Origin: Proales similis
Lineage: Eukaryota; Rotifera; Eurotatoria; Ploima; Proalidae
NCBI GenBank assembly: GCA_019059635.1
Contig: JAGVRJ010000003.1
Location: 2,170,001-2,234,000 of the forward strand
Direction of reading: 5' to 3'
Length of the DNA stretch: 64,000 bases
Shown: positions 1 through 11,916 of the stretch, piece after piece
How positions within the stretch are numbered: the first letter of the stretch is position 1
Layout: every line of letters begins with the position of its first letter
The notes under the pieces: generated by a model
The model's database searches: none
What the model saw: only the letters and a program-made list of their open reading frames with translations
What the model was told of the DNA's origin: nothing
Translations under genes and position numbers: made by a program

Positions 1-69
1 GGTTGAGCCATCTCAATTTCTAACATTAATCATCAGATTCGTCCGTTTGATCTCGATTGCTTTTTTTAG

Positions 70-748
70 TTGAGTAAATGCAAAATCAAGCTCGAACTTC
101 TAAACGATAATTTTAACGAGCTTAGAGGCGAAATAGCTGGCCCAGACGGCACTCCTGTAATCTAACCTGTTGCTTATGTCCGACTAATCTCTCAACTTAC
201 ACAAGCCTGTTTGATTACTAGTACGAAGGCGGCACTTTCGAGCTCGAGATCAACATTCCCGAAACTTATCCGTTCAATCCGCCCAAAGTGAAATTTTTGA
301 CCAAAATATGGCATCCGAACATAAGCAGCGTGACAGGAGTCATATGCCTTGACATTCTCAAAGACCAATGGGCTGCAGCAATGACCCTTCGAACAGTTCT
401 GCTCTCGCTCCAAGCTCTGCTGGCTGCGGCCGAACCAGATGATCCGCAAGACGCAGTGGTAGCCAAGCAGTACAAGAACAGCCATCCGGTGTATGTGAAA
501 ACGGCTCGACACTGGACTAACGTTTACGCCGGCTCCACTCATGCAGCTGAGCCCGACTGCGATGCCAAAGTGATGCAGCTGGTCGAAATGGGCTTTGACA
601 AGGTAAGTCGTTGTTCAAAAAATCATTTTCAAAACCTTCAAGATCATTTTCGAATTGCGATTTAAAAAAAAAAAAGGAAAAGTCGCGAGTAGCACTCTCC
701 TCCAACTCATGGAATGTTGAACAAGCGATTGAGAGCCTCTACAACTAG
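70..748 (+). CDS. UBE2K: UBE2K-type ubiquitin-conjugating enzyme E2 (5' part outside window)
   Basis: Class II E2 (E2-25K/UbcD4 type) that takes ubiquitin from E1 and builds mainly Lys48-linked chains. Three exons are visible at 70-156, 222-602 and 677-748, all joined in phase 0. The translation carries the E2 fold landmarks [20 protein letters not shown] and WHPNISS, and the active-site cysteine in GVICLDIL, then the family-typical stretch [22 protein letters not shown]-terminal UBA domain follows ([10 protein letters not shown] at the end of exon 2, then [13 protein letters not shown]). The UBA is the feature that separates UBE2K from other E2s. The first exon, with the start codon and about 25 residues, lies before base 1. 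A polyadenylation signal (AAATAAAAAG) is near 839. Identity is secure; only the 5' end is missing. Confidence 0.95.
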
Positions 749-1260
749 ACCATTCTGATTGATTCAAGATCGACTTGGCACGGATTTGAATTTATTTTTA
801 CTTGAACATTTTATTGCAGAATTCATTTGTCGCCTTGACAAATAAAAAGCTCTACTCATCATCCAGATAGAATTTATTTTAAATTAAATTAGACACAGAC
901 AATAAGAAAATAAGAGAGCGCAATGAGCAGTCACTACAGTGGCAGGGGAAATCCCCCAGGCACCTGTTAGGACCTCGTCGAACGGGCGATGCGATGAGGC
1001 GAAACTTTTTATTAATCAAAAATTCATTGGAAAATGAACAACTCGACAACTAATCGGCAAACATGGCACATAAGATTGTTGGCGAAAATAGAGCGGTGAT
1101 TAAAATTTTGATTTTAAATTTGGCCGCTTTAGTTTTGCAATGTATGTATTTGAAAGGTGCAGTTTGATTGAGCCCATTAATGCCCAGTTGTCATGACTTG
1201 AGCCAGGTTTTATTGAGGTGCTCAACTTAAAGGCCAATTTGCTTCATCTATATTAAAATT
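749..1260. other. Intergenic, UBE2K 3' end and fucokinase upstream region
   Basis: AT-rich, with the UBE2K polyadenylation signal near 839. I looked in all three plus frames for a missing N-terminal fucokinase domain and found only short runs broken by stops. The longest ATG-led run, from about 1063, codes for about 30 residues. Confidence 0.6.
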
Positions 1261-1305
1261 AGAGGACGCAATCAAATATTGTCATTGATCGACTGTTGCC
1301 AAGAA

Positions 1306-3123
1306 ATGAGCAGAAATCATTCGACCGAATTAGACAAAATCAAATTCTACAAGTCTCTGGATGAAGGTTTGATCTGTTTGCTCGCAAGCGAGTGCAAGCT
1401 GCTGCAAATAATTTTTGAAATTCTAGAGGCGTACGCAAGTTCAAATGATCTGATCGCTCTGCCACGTTTAATGTGTCTAATTGCGATCAAACTGAGAGAG
1501 AATGCCTCTGAGGAAGCTAAAACAAACACCCGATTGGACGCAAAGCTCGATTGGCTTCGTTTAGCCGAGCTCATCGAGAATGGGGATCACTTGATTGCAA
1601 TCAAAGAGCTGGCTCGTATCCGTGATCAGAGTCCGTTCGATTCAGATCATTTAGTTATGACAGCATCCTTATACGAGTCTGCCATGCTAGGTTTTATTAA
1701 GAAAGCAACTGCTTGTCTAGAACATCATCAAGTAAAAGCGCCTTATCAATTATGCATGAAAATTTAATCGAACGTTCAAGTCTCAAGTTAATCAAAACAA
1801 CAAAAAGTTCAGAGAGAGTGCCTCCTCTCACTGGTTGGTGCGTTGTTCAATCACCCGCCCGACTGGATTTGGCCGGAGCATGGACCGACATGACTCCGAT
1901 TACTTTCGAAGGCAGCAATGTAACTAACGTGGCCTTGGAGATCAACGGCTGCAAGCCAATCACTTGTCGAGCACGGATCGTCAAAGAAGAGAAACTCGCA
2001 ATCAAACTGAAAATGGTGGAGCCAGATAGAAAAGTTACAGAACTGGAGCTGATTGAATGCTCTCAGATCGGCGACTACAACCAGCCGTCGGCTACGGCCT
2101 GTCTGCTTAAAGCCGTGATAGTCTACACGAAACTGATCGATTTACAGCAAAAAGAAGAACTTAGTGAACAACTTAAAAGGAGATTGAATGGTTCACTGGA
2201 GCTAGTAACGAGCACTGGCCTTCCGCACGGAAGTGGTCTTGGCACAAGCAGCATTCTGGCTGCATGCTGCCTAAAATGTGTTTGGTGGCTTATGGGCGTG
2301 TGTGTCTCAGACGAATCGCTGGCATACGCGGTGCTTATGGTCGAACAGCTGATGACTACAAGTAAGTAAATGCAAGTACATGGCCGTTGAGAATCGCGTT
2401 TAAGTTATTGAAATAGACGGAGGATGGCAAGATCAAGTTGGAAGCATCTGGGGCGGCTTCAAGCAATCAGAAACTCAGCGAGGTCTTCCCATTCAGTTGA
2501 CTGTGCGCAGAATCGAGTGTTCATCAGAATTTATCCAACTTGTAAACAAAAGACTGATCTTGGTCTACACAGGAATCACTCGACTTGCCAAAGACCTTGT
2601 GATCAATGTCTTGCGCAACTGGTACTCGAACCGGCAAGACATAAGTCAAACTGTACAAGCTCTGATCGAAAACAGCCAACGATGTGCCCAGGCCATTCAG
2701 AACGGTAAGCTGCTTTTGGCTCTGTTCTGAACAGTTGCGGAGAAATGAAATTTCTATTTACATGGCGACTTGAGGCGACTTAAACGAGCTGGCCAGCTGC
2801 GTCAATCTGCATAGAGATCACAAAAAGTTGATGGCCACTGACTCGGAGCCCGACAGCGTGAGGCAAATCATTCAGTTAATTAAACCGTTTGTTGACGGTA
2901 AAGAGCTAAAATTAGGAAATCGGTTGGAGTTGAATATTTAATTTGGAAACTTTCACCAGGCATTTGCTTCGCCGGAGCGGGCGGCGGCGGTTTCTTATTC
3001 GCATTGGGAAGTAGCGACGAGTCGAGAAACAAAATTGAGAATGCGCTGTCCCTGAGCGGCGCTCAGATGTTTGATGCAAAAATCTGTCCGAGCGGCATTC
3101 AGCTTTCGTTCGAGTCAAATTAG
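1306..3123 (+). CDS. FCSK: Fucokinase-like GHMP kinase, lacking the N-terminal pyrophosphorylase-like domain
   Basis: Matches the C-terminal half of L-fucose kinase, which phosphorylates free L-fucose in the GDP-fucose salvage pathway in the cytosol. Exons 1306-1731, 1788-2361, 2417-2704, 2775-2897 and 2960-3123 join in consistent phase. The GHMP kinase signatures are complete: SPARLDLAGAWTD at the domain start, the ATP-binding LPHGSGLGTSSI, then GGWQDQVG, and the C-terminal glycine loop CFAGAGGGGFLFAL. About 140 residues upstream resemble the helical linker seen before the kinase in animal FUK. The start is the first in-frame ATG; the frame stays open back to about 1261, so an earlier exon is possible. 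The animal enzyme is normally about 1,000 residues with an N-terminal fucokinase/pyrophosphorylase domain, for which there is no room between UBE2K and here. Kinase identity is strong; the truncation is inferred. Confidence 0.85.
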
Positions 3124-4223
3124 CTTAGTTTGCGACTTAATTATATTTAATTAATCGTCAAAATGAATCAGACGAAAACATGGTGGTGTAAGCGGTTTGG
3201 TTAAGTTATGCGTTTTAGATGGGGGGCCCTGTGAGTTGGAGGAAGCCGAGCCTGCTTTGCATGAGATCCGATCAGTAATTAATCGAATAATTTGAAACGA
3301 TGCAACTAGATCGACATGGAGGGAAGCAGGCAACGGAGGGATTTAGTCGAGCATGTAGGCGAAAGTAATCAGCCTTAGTCGAAGCCAAAACTCATCAGCT
3401 TAGTTTGCTTATTGGTCCCAACTCAACTTCCTGTCTTAATCAGGGCTCGTCTATTAGGCTCAGTTATCTAAGATTTGATCTAAGAACAGTTTTCTTTGAT
3501 GTCACCTGCACTGCTTGAACTCTTTTTAGATTTGAAACGATCGCAATCACAAACAATGAAACTGAAACAACCACTGATTGATTTTCGTTGATTTCTGTTT
3601 TTATTTGCATCCGACGCGAATCTGCGCCTCTACATAATCAAGTTGTTTTAGTCTCTGATTAGCTAATTGCATTAAAAAACTAGACTGACGCGTGTTGACG
3701 AGTTCTATTCTGCATGAATGCTTTAAAATCGATCTCAGCTTGTCAGTGCTGTTGTTTCTAATTTGCTTAACAATGCCAATCTAGACTAGAAAATTTTCCA
3801 CTCCAAGTTGTTGTTCAAGAGCTGTTCAAGGTTCCATTTCAAAACTTATCGAGACTCTCAAGCTGATAGATATTTGTCAGATTCGATTATTGAAATATTC
3901 TTGGATATTCATCTGCATGGCCACTGGGCGTTCGTATGGCAGCACGTTTTAAAACGGGTCTTCGATCCAAATTCCAAGTTGCGAGTGCTAATTGAGTTTC
4001 TTTTGCTCCTTCTCGCTTGAAGCTTATTAGGAATTCGAAGTACATCTCGTGAATGGGTTTCAATCAAGCATGTCAAGTGCACTGAATAGAGAATTTGAGC
4101 TTATAAGCGTACATCCCACTCGGGCACTTCTTCCGCTTCCTCTTTTCATTTGATCTGAAATGGCATCGGAACGTCAATTTCTGCGCCCGTTTTAGTTTTG
4201 TTTTCAAATTACAGTACGCAAAA
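3124..4223. other. Intergenic region with no recognisable gene
   Basis: About 1.1 kb. There is one short open run, 3808-4020 (70 codons from a non-ATG start), with no family resemblance. Probably the fucokinase 3' end and the promoter of the channel gene that follows. Confidence 0.5.
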
Positions 4224-6429
4224 ATGAACGCGAATTTCACTTCTTTAGAACAAATGGGCAGAATGGGCGCTCAGCTTCAGATCGCAATTCTCATCTGCCT
4301 TTGCTGGCAAGGATGTGTTCAGTGGTCAAGAGTCGAGTCAAGTAAACACTTGCGATTCTTGTCAAATTCGATGATTTTATGAATTGGCGAATCAAGAGCG
4401 AACAGAGAAAACCGGCCTGGAAAGACTCATTGATCTTATATTCGAAGAGAATGAGTACAACAAGCTAGTTAGACCGGTAGACAAGAAAACCGGGTTGACA
4501 ATGGTCGAGACCGAATTAAAGCTTCTTCAAATCGATCTGGTAAAAACCGAAGCAAGCGTTCTCTCGGCCAATGCCAATGCGAATGATATCTAAATGATCA
4601 AAGGATGAAAAGTATCAAGAGCTCGTCTCCACCGTCTGGATTGAAATGGTGCTCTTGCTTTTAAAATGCCTGGCAGTGGACAGTTGTTTAGTTTTATTCT
4701 ATGGATAGACATGGCGAGATGACCGCTTCGTATGGGACCCCAAGGACTTTGAAAATGTCACGCAAATCACTCTGCCTGTTTCAAGGTTGTGGGTAAGTGT
4801 AGCTCGGTTCTACTGGTCAAGGCTTCTTGGTTAAAATACTTTGTACTGGGAAAGGTTCCCGATATCGTACTGCAGGTAAGCGCCTTTTAGTTTTTGCGCC
4901 CATTCAGCTGGCTGTGCTTAATTAACGGTTCGAATTCAAATTTGCGAATCTCAATAGAACGGGTAAATAGCCGCCATTGTCACTTGACTCGGTCCATTTG
5001 AATGTACTTGAAAATAAAGAGTTGGTCGGAACGACTACCTCGGCGAAATGTTGTTTTTCAATCCATGGATAGACCACACAGGCGTGATTACTTGGGTGCC
5101 AGAGACGCGCATCCACACCAAGTGCATGATCAAAGTTGCCGATTTCCCGTTCGACACTCAGTGCTGCGAAATAAACTTGTACTCGTGGGCGCACACAATC
5201 AAGCAGATGATAATCAAACAGTATCAAGGCAAAAACGTCACCAACACAACCCACTTGAGCTTCAACACCGAATGGGAAATCTATCACACTTGTGCCGACA
5301 GCAAAGTGATCACAACCAGCGAGGACTTGCATTGGTGGATGACCAACTACGTGATCTTCATTAAGCGCCACAGCACATATCACATCTACAACCTGCTCAT
5401 GCCCTGTTTCGGTAAGAGTCGATGAAGCATGCTATTTGCACTCTGTCTTAAATCGGTTTGAATCAATCAAGTTCTGTCGATGCTGTCAATGCTTCTCTTT
5501 CTTCTCCCACCCGATTCAGGTAAAGACTCTTTTGGCCAGCTGGATGCCTCCTCTTCGCTTCAATTAGTCTGCTCGATTCCAAGGCGAAAAGATCACTCTG
5601 GGTGTGACGATTCTATTGGCATTTTTCGTCAACAGCCTGGTAGTCTCGAACTATACTCCGGAGGCCACTGACGACTTGCCTGTTATCGGTGAGCTTAAAA
5701 CACCGACACTTTTGACTGAGGCCGACTGCTTAAACCAAATTCATCAAAGGCGTCTATTATGTGATCAACATTGGACTGGTCTCGTTGTCAGTAGGAGCAG
5801 CGGTCTATGTGTTGAATTTTCACTTTAGAGGCTTTAAGCAAACTAGAGCGCCTACTTGGCTCAAGTCGATCTTATTGCTGGGACATTTGAATCGAGTTCA
5901 AAATGAGCCGCGTGTGCCGCTCGACTTTGTCAGTCAGGTGTCTCATCCCAACATATTTAAGGACAGGAAGGAATACGTGAACTACAGGTTGTTCGATGAA
6001 AAGTTTCAGACGAGGCGACGAGAACGCCAACTAATGAGCCCGTCGCGAGAGACCTTCAACAATCTGAGCGAGTTGACTGCTTATAATTTGAACGAATTTA
6101 CGACCACGAACGGCCTCAAGTCAGCCAGCGAGCTTCGTCTCAATGAAGAGGATCGACGAAAAGACGCCGGCACGCGCGACTCACTGGAGCGAATTTTCCG
6201 CACACTCAAGCGAACCTCGCGCCTCCTCGAGCGTAATCATTTGAAATTCAAGCTGACAGAGCAAGTAAACGACGAATGGCGTCAAATCGCCAACCGTATC
6301 GATAAGCTCCTCTTCACCATTATAATAACCACGATCACTCTGCTCCCCATCTTTCTGTTCGGACGCTTTTTTTTCGATCAAGGCACACCACCAACATTTA
6401 CAAGCGGCTGCTCGTGCTCCATTCTCTGA
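4224..6429 (+). CDS. Nicotinic acetylcholine receptor-like subunit (cation-selective Cys-loop channel)
   Basis: Pentameric ligand-gated channel subunit of the plasma membrane. The ATG at 4224 opens a signal peptide (QLQIAILICLCWQGCVQ). The extracellular domain contains EENEYNKLVRPVD, the loop WRDDRFVWDPKDF and RLWVPDIVLQ, then the Cys loop CMIKVADFPFDTQCC (13 residues between the outer cysteines). M1 is split over two exons and ends LLFLLPPDSGEKITLG. The GEK motif before M2 is the marker of cation-selective nAChR-type pores. M2-M3 reads TILLAFFVNSLVV...DDLPVIGVYYVINIGL. A long M3-M4 loop follows, and M4 (LLFTIIITTITLLPIFLFG) lies near 6305-6365. Loop C lacks the adjacent cysteine pair of alpha subunits, so it should be a non-alpha subunit. 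Acceptors such as the one after 5470 (ATCAATCAAG) restore frame. A polyadenylation signal is near 6525. Ligand unknown. Confidence 0.9.
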
Positions 6430-7364
6430 TCAATCACTAGATCATCCTCCTCTAGATCGTCTTCTAGATCGAAAACAGCCGTTGCTTTCTATTCTTCAGC
6501 GTTTCTATTTTTCTCTTCCTTCAAATAATAAAGATCGCAAAAGGCGCAATTTTCATTTCGCTTTCTCTTCTCGCGCCAGATTCAATGAGCCATCTAATTG
6601 AGTCATTAGACGAAGCTCTTTGCAACGAGTGTGAACATGAGGCGCACTCGGCTCGCCCGAGTGCTTCGTTTATCCACATTTGCATGGCGTTCAATTCACT
6701 TGGCATTTGCACCATTGGCTTTGCCGCCAACTCGGCTCCGATCTTACACCAGAGCGGTTACATAAATAGACCGAGGCCAGGCCAAAATAAACAAGCCGCC
6801 GGCCTCGAATGAGAGGAAAAAGAGGCTCAAAGCAGAGGATGCGAGATTAAGAAATTGCCTATTAGACCGCTCTTGTGGTTAATTAATTGGCATGCATTCG
6901 AGATTTTTGAACAAAATTGCAAACAAGGACACAACCGCTTGCATTTATTCACACAGCAAGCGATTTACAGTCAGCTCTTGCCCTGATTCAGTCAAGTTCT
7001 ATTTAATTAGCATTTGATTTTAGGTTTTGCGCTTCCGATTAGACCAATCAATCAGCTAAAGCAGACGCCTTATCACGCCCCATCCACTGGCTGACTCTCT
7101 CACTGAGCTCACTTTGTTCGCAGCTTGTTTTTTCTAGCCCGACAAAGGCAAATAGTTTCAGGCTCGTCGAGAGTACGCTATTTCGGCTACGAGCATTCAT
7201 TGAAACGCCTCTTCAAATCGGCAGTTTATCCGCATTTTCAGATCAAATAGGCAGTTCTCAGGTCGATAATCGCATCTAAAGCGAGCAGATCAATTGGCCT
7301 TTTAGAAAAGCAGTAGATAGACTGACCTCAGCTGAATGAATAGCATGAAAAAGTCCAAATAAAG
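6430..7364. other. Intergenic region between two ligand-gated channel genes
   Basis: Contains the 3' UTR and polyadenylation signal (near 6525) of the nAChR-like gene and the presumed promoter of the GABA-like gene. An open run at 6585-6812 has no family resemblance. Nothing else is recognisable. Confidence 0.5.
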
Positions 7365-8970
7365 ATGCAGTTGGCTTTCTCGTTCTGCTTGCTCGCTCTA
7401 GTTGTAGTAGGAGTCACCAACGGACAAGGCAAGTTCAAGAATGGCTTGCAAGGAGTCAACATTACTCGCATTCTCGACCAGCTACTGTCCAACTACAGCA
7501 AGAGCCTGCGGCCCACTCACCACCTTAACCGGACGACTTTGGTTGAGACCAACATAAACATAAACAGTCTTGGTCCCATATCCAACTTTGACATGGTAAG
7601 TTGAAGAGCCGAGCGAAATCGACCGCCTCAAGATAATCAAACGTTTCAAGTCTTACACAATGGACTGCTACTTTCGTCAAGGTGATTTGAACTTTTCTGG
7701 GCTTGGATCCAGAGTTGCTGAACACAGCGAGTTTATAGAATGGAAAGACGAACGACTCGCTTTCGACGCCCCGTTCCCGCAGATTAGCTTGTCTATGAAA
7801 ATGCTCGAGCTCATTTGGAAGCCGGACACTTACTTTCTGAACGGCAAAGACTCGTTCCTGCACAAGATACCCACATCGAATCGCCTGGTGCGTCTGAGTC
7901 GAGACGGCAGTGTTCTCTACTCGTCCAGGCTGACCGTGAAGGCGAGCTGCCCCATGGACTTGAAAAAGTTCCCATTGGACACGCAAGTAATTTTCGTTCA
8001 TGTTTGCCAGCTGCCGATCGGGCTCGGCTAAAACTGGCGTTGAAGAGGTGCCCGCTCTGGATCGGCAGCTTCTCTTACTCTACAAGTGAGATCGTCTACA
8101 AGTGGAAGGAAAAGCCGGACGAGGCCGAATGGCGCCCGATTCAAATCGACGACGGCGTGACTCTGTCTCAATTCGATCTACTCGGCACCGAATGGAACCA
8201 TTCGCAACTTGTAAAAAGGGGTGAGTGCATATTGCAAGAAGACTCAGGCGCGCTTGATGGTGCTCTTGAAAAAAGGTAAATTCGAGCATCGATTCATCGG
8301 CATGAACCTGATGCTGAGAAGACACATGGGCTATTATGTGCTTCAGGTCTACATCCCGTGTCTGATGTTGGTCATTCTTTCCTGGGTCTCGTTTTTCATA
8401 AACCGCGAGGCCACCTCGGACCGCTCTTGCATGGGTAAGCTCTTAATCGTCTGTGGTCGTTCGATCGGCAGTTCTAATCTGCTTCGCAAAGGAATCATGT
8501 GCGTGCTGAGCTTGGCAACTCTCAGCTTCGACGTTCGCAATGATATTCCCACTGTTCCGTACGTGACTGCACTCGACTGGTTCTTGATCATGTGCTATCT
8601 GTTTTTGTTCGCTGCCCTGCTCGAGTTCACTTTGGTGCATTATTTCACCAAAGTTGGCTACGGCGACATAATGCCAATTTTGGCCCGAGAAGAACTTAAC
8701 AGCCCGAGCCCTGATCTGAGCGGCGAGCCGCCGACCTCCACTTTCAAACTTCCCAGACCCAACTCGTGGCTTGGCGTGGTCACCTACCATTTTGGACAGT
8801 TTAGAAGATGCCTCGTTTCAGACCAGGTCTATAAAAAGCAGCTGGCTGAACGGGCCAACGACAAAGGAATAAACAGTGTTAGCCAATGTGATCGCGTCTC
8901 TCGTGTTCTCTTTCCAGCGCTCTTTCTAATCCTCAACTTGTTCTATTGGTACAATTACTCTTTTTCCTAA
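7365..8970 (+). CDS. GABA-receptor-like ligand-gated channel subunit (LCCH3/GRD-like)
   Basis: Cys-loop receptor subunit. The ATG at 7365 opens a signal peptide (FSFCLLALVVVGVTNG). Inhibitory-receptor landmarks occur in order: TMDCYFRQ, IWKPDTYFLNGKDSFLH, the Cys loop CPMDLKKFPLDTQRC (13 residues between cysteines, spanning an intron after 7989), and GSFSYSTSEIVYKW. M1 is YVLQVYIPCLMLVILSWVSF, followed by NREATSDR, M2, and M3 ending LLEFTLVHYFTKVGYGD. M4 is close to the C terminus (VLFPALFLILNLFYWYN). The NREATSDR and HYFTKVG motifs resemble insect LCCH3. Numbering from the conserved Arg (0'), M2 has Cys at 2' and Met at 6', where most GABA-gated subunits have small residues and Thr. It lies in tandem with the nAChR-like gene. 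Polyadenylation signal AATAAAA near 8983. Family certain, ligand and ion selectivity not. Confidence 0.92.
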
Positions 8971-9149
8971 TTATTTGCTTCCCAATAAAAATGCATTAAA
9001 GCATTCTACGAATTGCGAATTGCGAAACGTAATTTCGTCACATTGAGAAAGACGGCCAAAGCATGCGGTTAAAGGAGTGAGGTGTTCAGATCTTTGCTCG
9101 GATCTTCAGATCAGACATCGCATTGTTTAGTGCGAAGCGGCCAACAGAG

Positions 9150-11318
9150 ATGGCAATGATGCTACAGAACGAAAAGCTTAAACATGAAGTGACTCGGCTG
9201 GCAATAATCAAACAGGACAGATGCAAGCCGAGTAAATGCGCACAAGAATGCAAGAAAAGCTGTCCTGTAGTGCGCATGGGCAAATTATGCGTTCAAGTTG
9301 AGCGCGACTCTTCAATCGCCAAAATTGCCGAGCCGCTCTGCATCGGCTGTGGCATTTGTGTGCAAAAGTGTCCGTTCGATGCGATCAGCATAGTCAATTT
9401 GCCAACCAATTTATCCTCACAAGTGATTCACCGCTACGGACCCAACTCGTTTAAACTTCACCGGTAGCCAAATTCACCTCCTAATGCGACTGCGTGATTG
9501 CTCATCAAATTTGCTCAAATCAGCTTACCGTTACCACGCTCTGGCCAGGTACTGGGGCTGATCGGGAGCAATGGAATGGGCAAGTCAACAGCACTTCAGA
9601 TTCTGGCTGGCAAGCTCAAGCCCAATCTTGGCCGCTACGAAGTAAGTTGAACAAGAAAAGCTCAAATTGAGAGCAGTAACATCAAGGCGGCCAAGAACCC
9701 TCCAGATTGGCAAGAAATCGTCGCCGGCTTTAAGGGCTCGTCTCTTCAAAATTACTGGCAGAAATTGCTGGAGAGTAATTTAAAAGTGCGAATCAAGCCT
9801 CAGTTTGTCGAGCAAATACCAAAACTCTTCAAGGTGGTGAATATGAACGCCAGATGCGTTAAAAGTTGCTCTATAAACTCGACCGAAGGGAACTGTTCGG
9901 CAGAATCTGAAATCTAGCTCGAACATTTCTGAAATTATTGCTGACTACGGTAAGTGCTGGAAGAATGTTTCAATCATCGCTTTACTTGAGAGTCCAGTTA
10001 GATTTGGAGGGAGTGACCGACCAGGAACTGTCTACGCTGTCGGGCGGACAACTACAGCGATTCGCCTGCGCCTTGACTTCAATGCAGGACTGTGACGTGT
10101 AAGTGTTAAAATTCGAAAATTCTACGAGCAACGAGCTCAATGTGCTCGAATCGGTCAGGTTCATGTTTGACGAGCCGTCGAGCTACTTGGATGTAAAGCA
10201 AAGAATTAGAATGGCACACAACATCAGAAAGCTGGTCAGACACGACAAGTAAAAGGAGATTATCTCACTCCCTCAGGCAGCCGCACTTTTGAATCTTTTC
10301 AAGCTATTTGATTGCAGTAGAGCACGATTTGTCGGTTCTTGATTTCCTCTCAGACTCGATTTGTGTTCTGTACGGCTCGGCTGGGCATTACGGCGTAGTG
10401 AGCAGTCCGTCGGTAGTCAGCTATGGAATTAACCAGTTCATGGACGGTTATCTCAGCGCCGAGAACATGAGAATTAGAGACGAGCCTCTTTCGTTCGACA
10501 TATGCGGCAAGGAAGAGGAAGAGATAATTTCACTCAACCGGCCCAGGTCCTATCCGCAAATCAATTATTCAATCGGGCAGTTCGAGCTCGAGATTGAAGG
10601 CGGACATTTCAGTGATTCGGAAATAACCGTTCTGATGGGTGAAAATGGCACCGGAAAGTCAACGTTCATTCGTTTGCTCTCCGGTCATTTGAAGCCGAGT
10701 CGCTCTAACAGTTCAATGCCTCAGCTGTTTGTATCAACAAAGCCACAAGTTTTGAATCCCAAATTCGATGGAACTGTCCGCCAGCTACTTCAGCTCAGAG
10801 TCAATGAAGCGATCAATCATGCGCAGTTTGTCACCGACGTTTATCGACCGTTGCAAATAGACAAGCTGCTCGACAAGCGCGTTCTAACTCTTTCGGGTGG
10901 AGAGATTCAACGAGTGGCGTTGACCATCTGTCTGGGAAAAGCGGCCGATATTTATCTAATTGACGAACCGTCGGCTTATCTCGACTCGGAGCAGCGAATC
11001 TCGGCAGCGAGAGCCATCAAAAGGTTGCCTTCGATTTGAGCTATCCTAATTTTCATGATTTTCAAATTCGCCTGCAGATTCATTCGAAATTCAAAAAAGG
11101 TCGCTTTCGTGGTCGAACACGATTTTATAATGGCCACTTATTTGGCCGATCGAGTGATTGTGTTCGAAGGTGAGCCAGCAAGTAAAACGATCGCCCGAGC
11201 GCCAGCGAATCTTTTGACTGGCATCAACTCTTTCCTCAAACATTTGGATGTCACCTTTCGACGAGATCGGACCAACTTTAGACCACGAATCAACAAGCCC
11301 GGAAGTGCCAGGGTATAG
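9150..11318 (+). CDS. ABCE1/RLI1 paralogue, divergent copy
   Basis: ABCE1 splits ribosomes after termination and acts in initiation, using two iron-sulphur clusters and two ATPase domains. This copy keeps every hallmark. The N-terminal cluster cysteines are present ([30 protein letters not shown]). NBD1 has Walker [10 protein letters not shown], signature [11 protein letters not shown] and Walker [15 protein letters not shown]2 has Walker [10 protein letters not shown], signature [11 protein letters not shown] and Walker [13 protein letters not shown], and ends RVIVFEG plus a tail. Several introns sit at the same codon positions as in the neighbouring canonical copy, so the pair arose by tandem duplication. 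It differs from the canonical copy across linkers, has Gln for Glu in the NBD1 signature, and stops about 14 residues early, missing the terminal SSGNYFFLE. No disabling change is visible when the splice sites are joined, so I treat it as functional or recently so. The canonical copy is the likelier housekeeping gene. Confidence 0.85.
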
Positions 11319-11916
11319 CTGAACTAGTTCGCTTAATCTATTTGCTCATCAAGCCTCACAAAATCAAATCAACTTAAGGACACAGAACAGAAAAAAAATG
11401 GAGAATTCTTCTTCCTTGAGCGCTAATGCGACTTGAAACCAGAGGCCGCCGATTGGAACTGAAGCGAGCTTTTCGAGAATGAGCTCGACTTGGCTGCAGC
11501 TGAAGCCTAACTACTGGAAAAAATTTTTGAGAATAATTGACTATGGCGATGAAAATCAAAAGACTGAACGAACGTTTTGAATAAACTTTGATGCTGGAAA
11601 TCTTTTTTTTGGCGACGGATAGGGTCGGAGATTCGGCTTGGTGCCCGAAAGGGTAATTAGTTGTGAAAGATGCGGCAAACACGTTGCGATCGTTCACATC
11701 ATTGCGCGCTCACTGGCCGTGAGCTCGCCGCTCAATAGGAGACACAGTAAATACATTGGCGAATAAAATTGCTTGCAACACACACATTCAATAGACAGAA
11801 AGCACACAGACACACACTCACTCACACTTGCACACATGCAGTTGATAGGCTGGTTTAATCGAATATGCTGAAAAGCTTCGAGATTTAGAAGTTGTTAATT
11901 GGAAAGAGTTGCCAGT
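11319..11916. other. Spacer between the two ABCE1 copies
   Basis: About 0.6 kb containing the promoter of the canonical copy. A CA-rich stretch (11775-11835, ACACAC and CTCACA units) lies just upstream of its start. The open run 11374-11697 on the minus strand has no family resemblance. Confidence 0.5.

Noticed and set aside
5521-5671. Reading directly through 5521 in the nAChR-like gene (LLASWMPPLRFN)
   Set aside because: Ends in a stop and needs an impossible donor; using the acceptor at ATCAATCAAG gives canonical M1 and the GEK motif.
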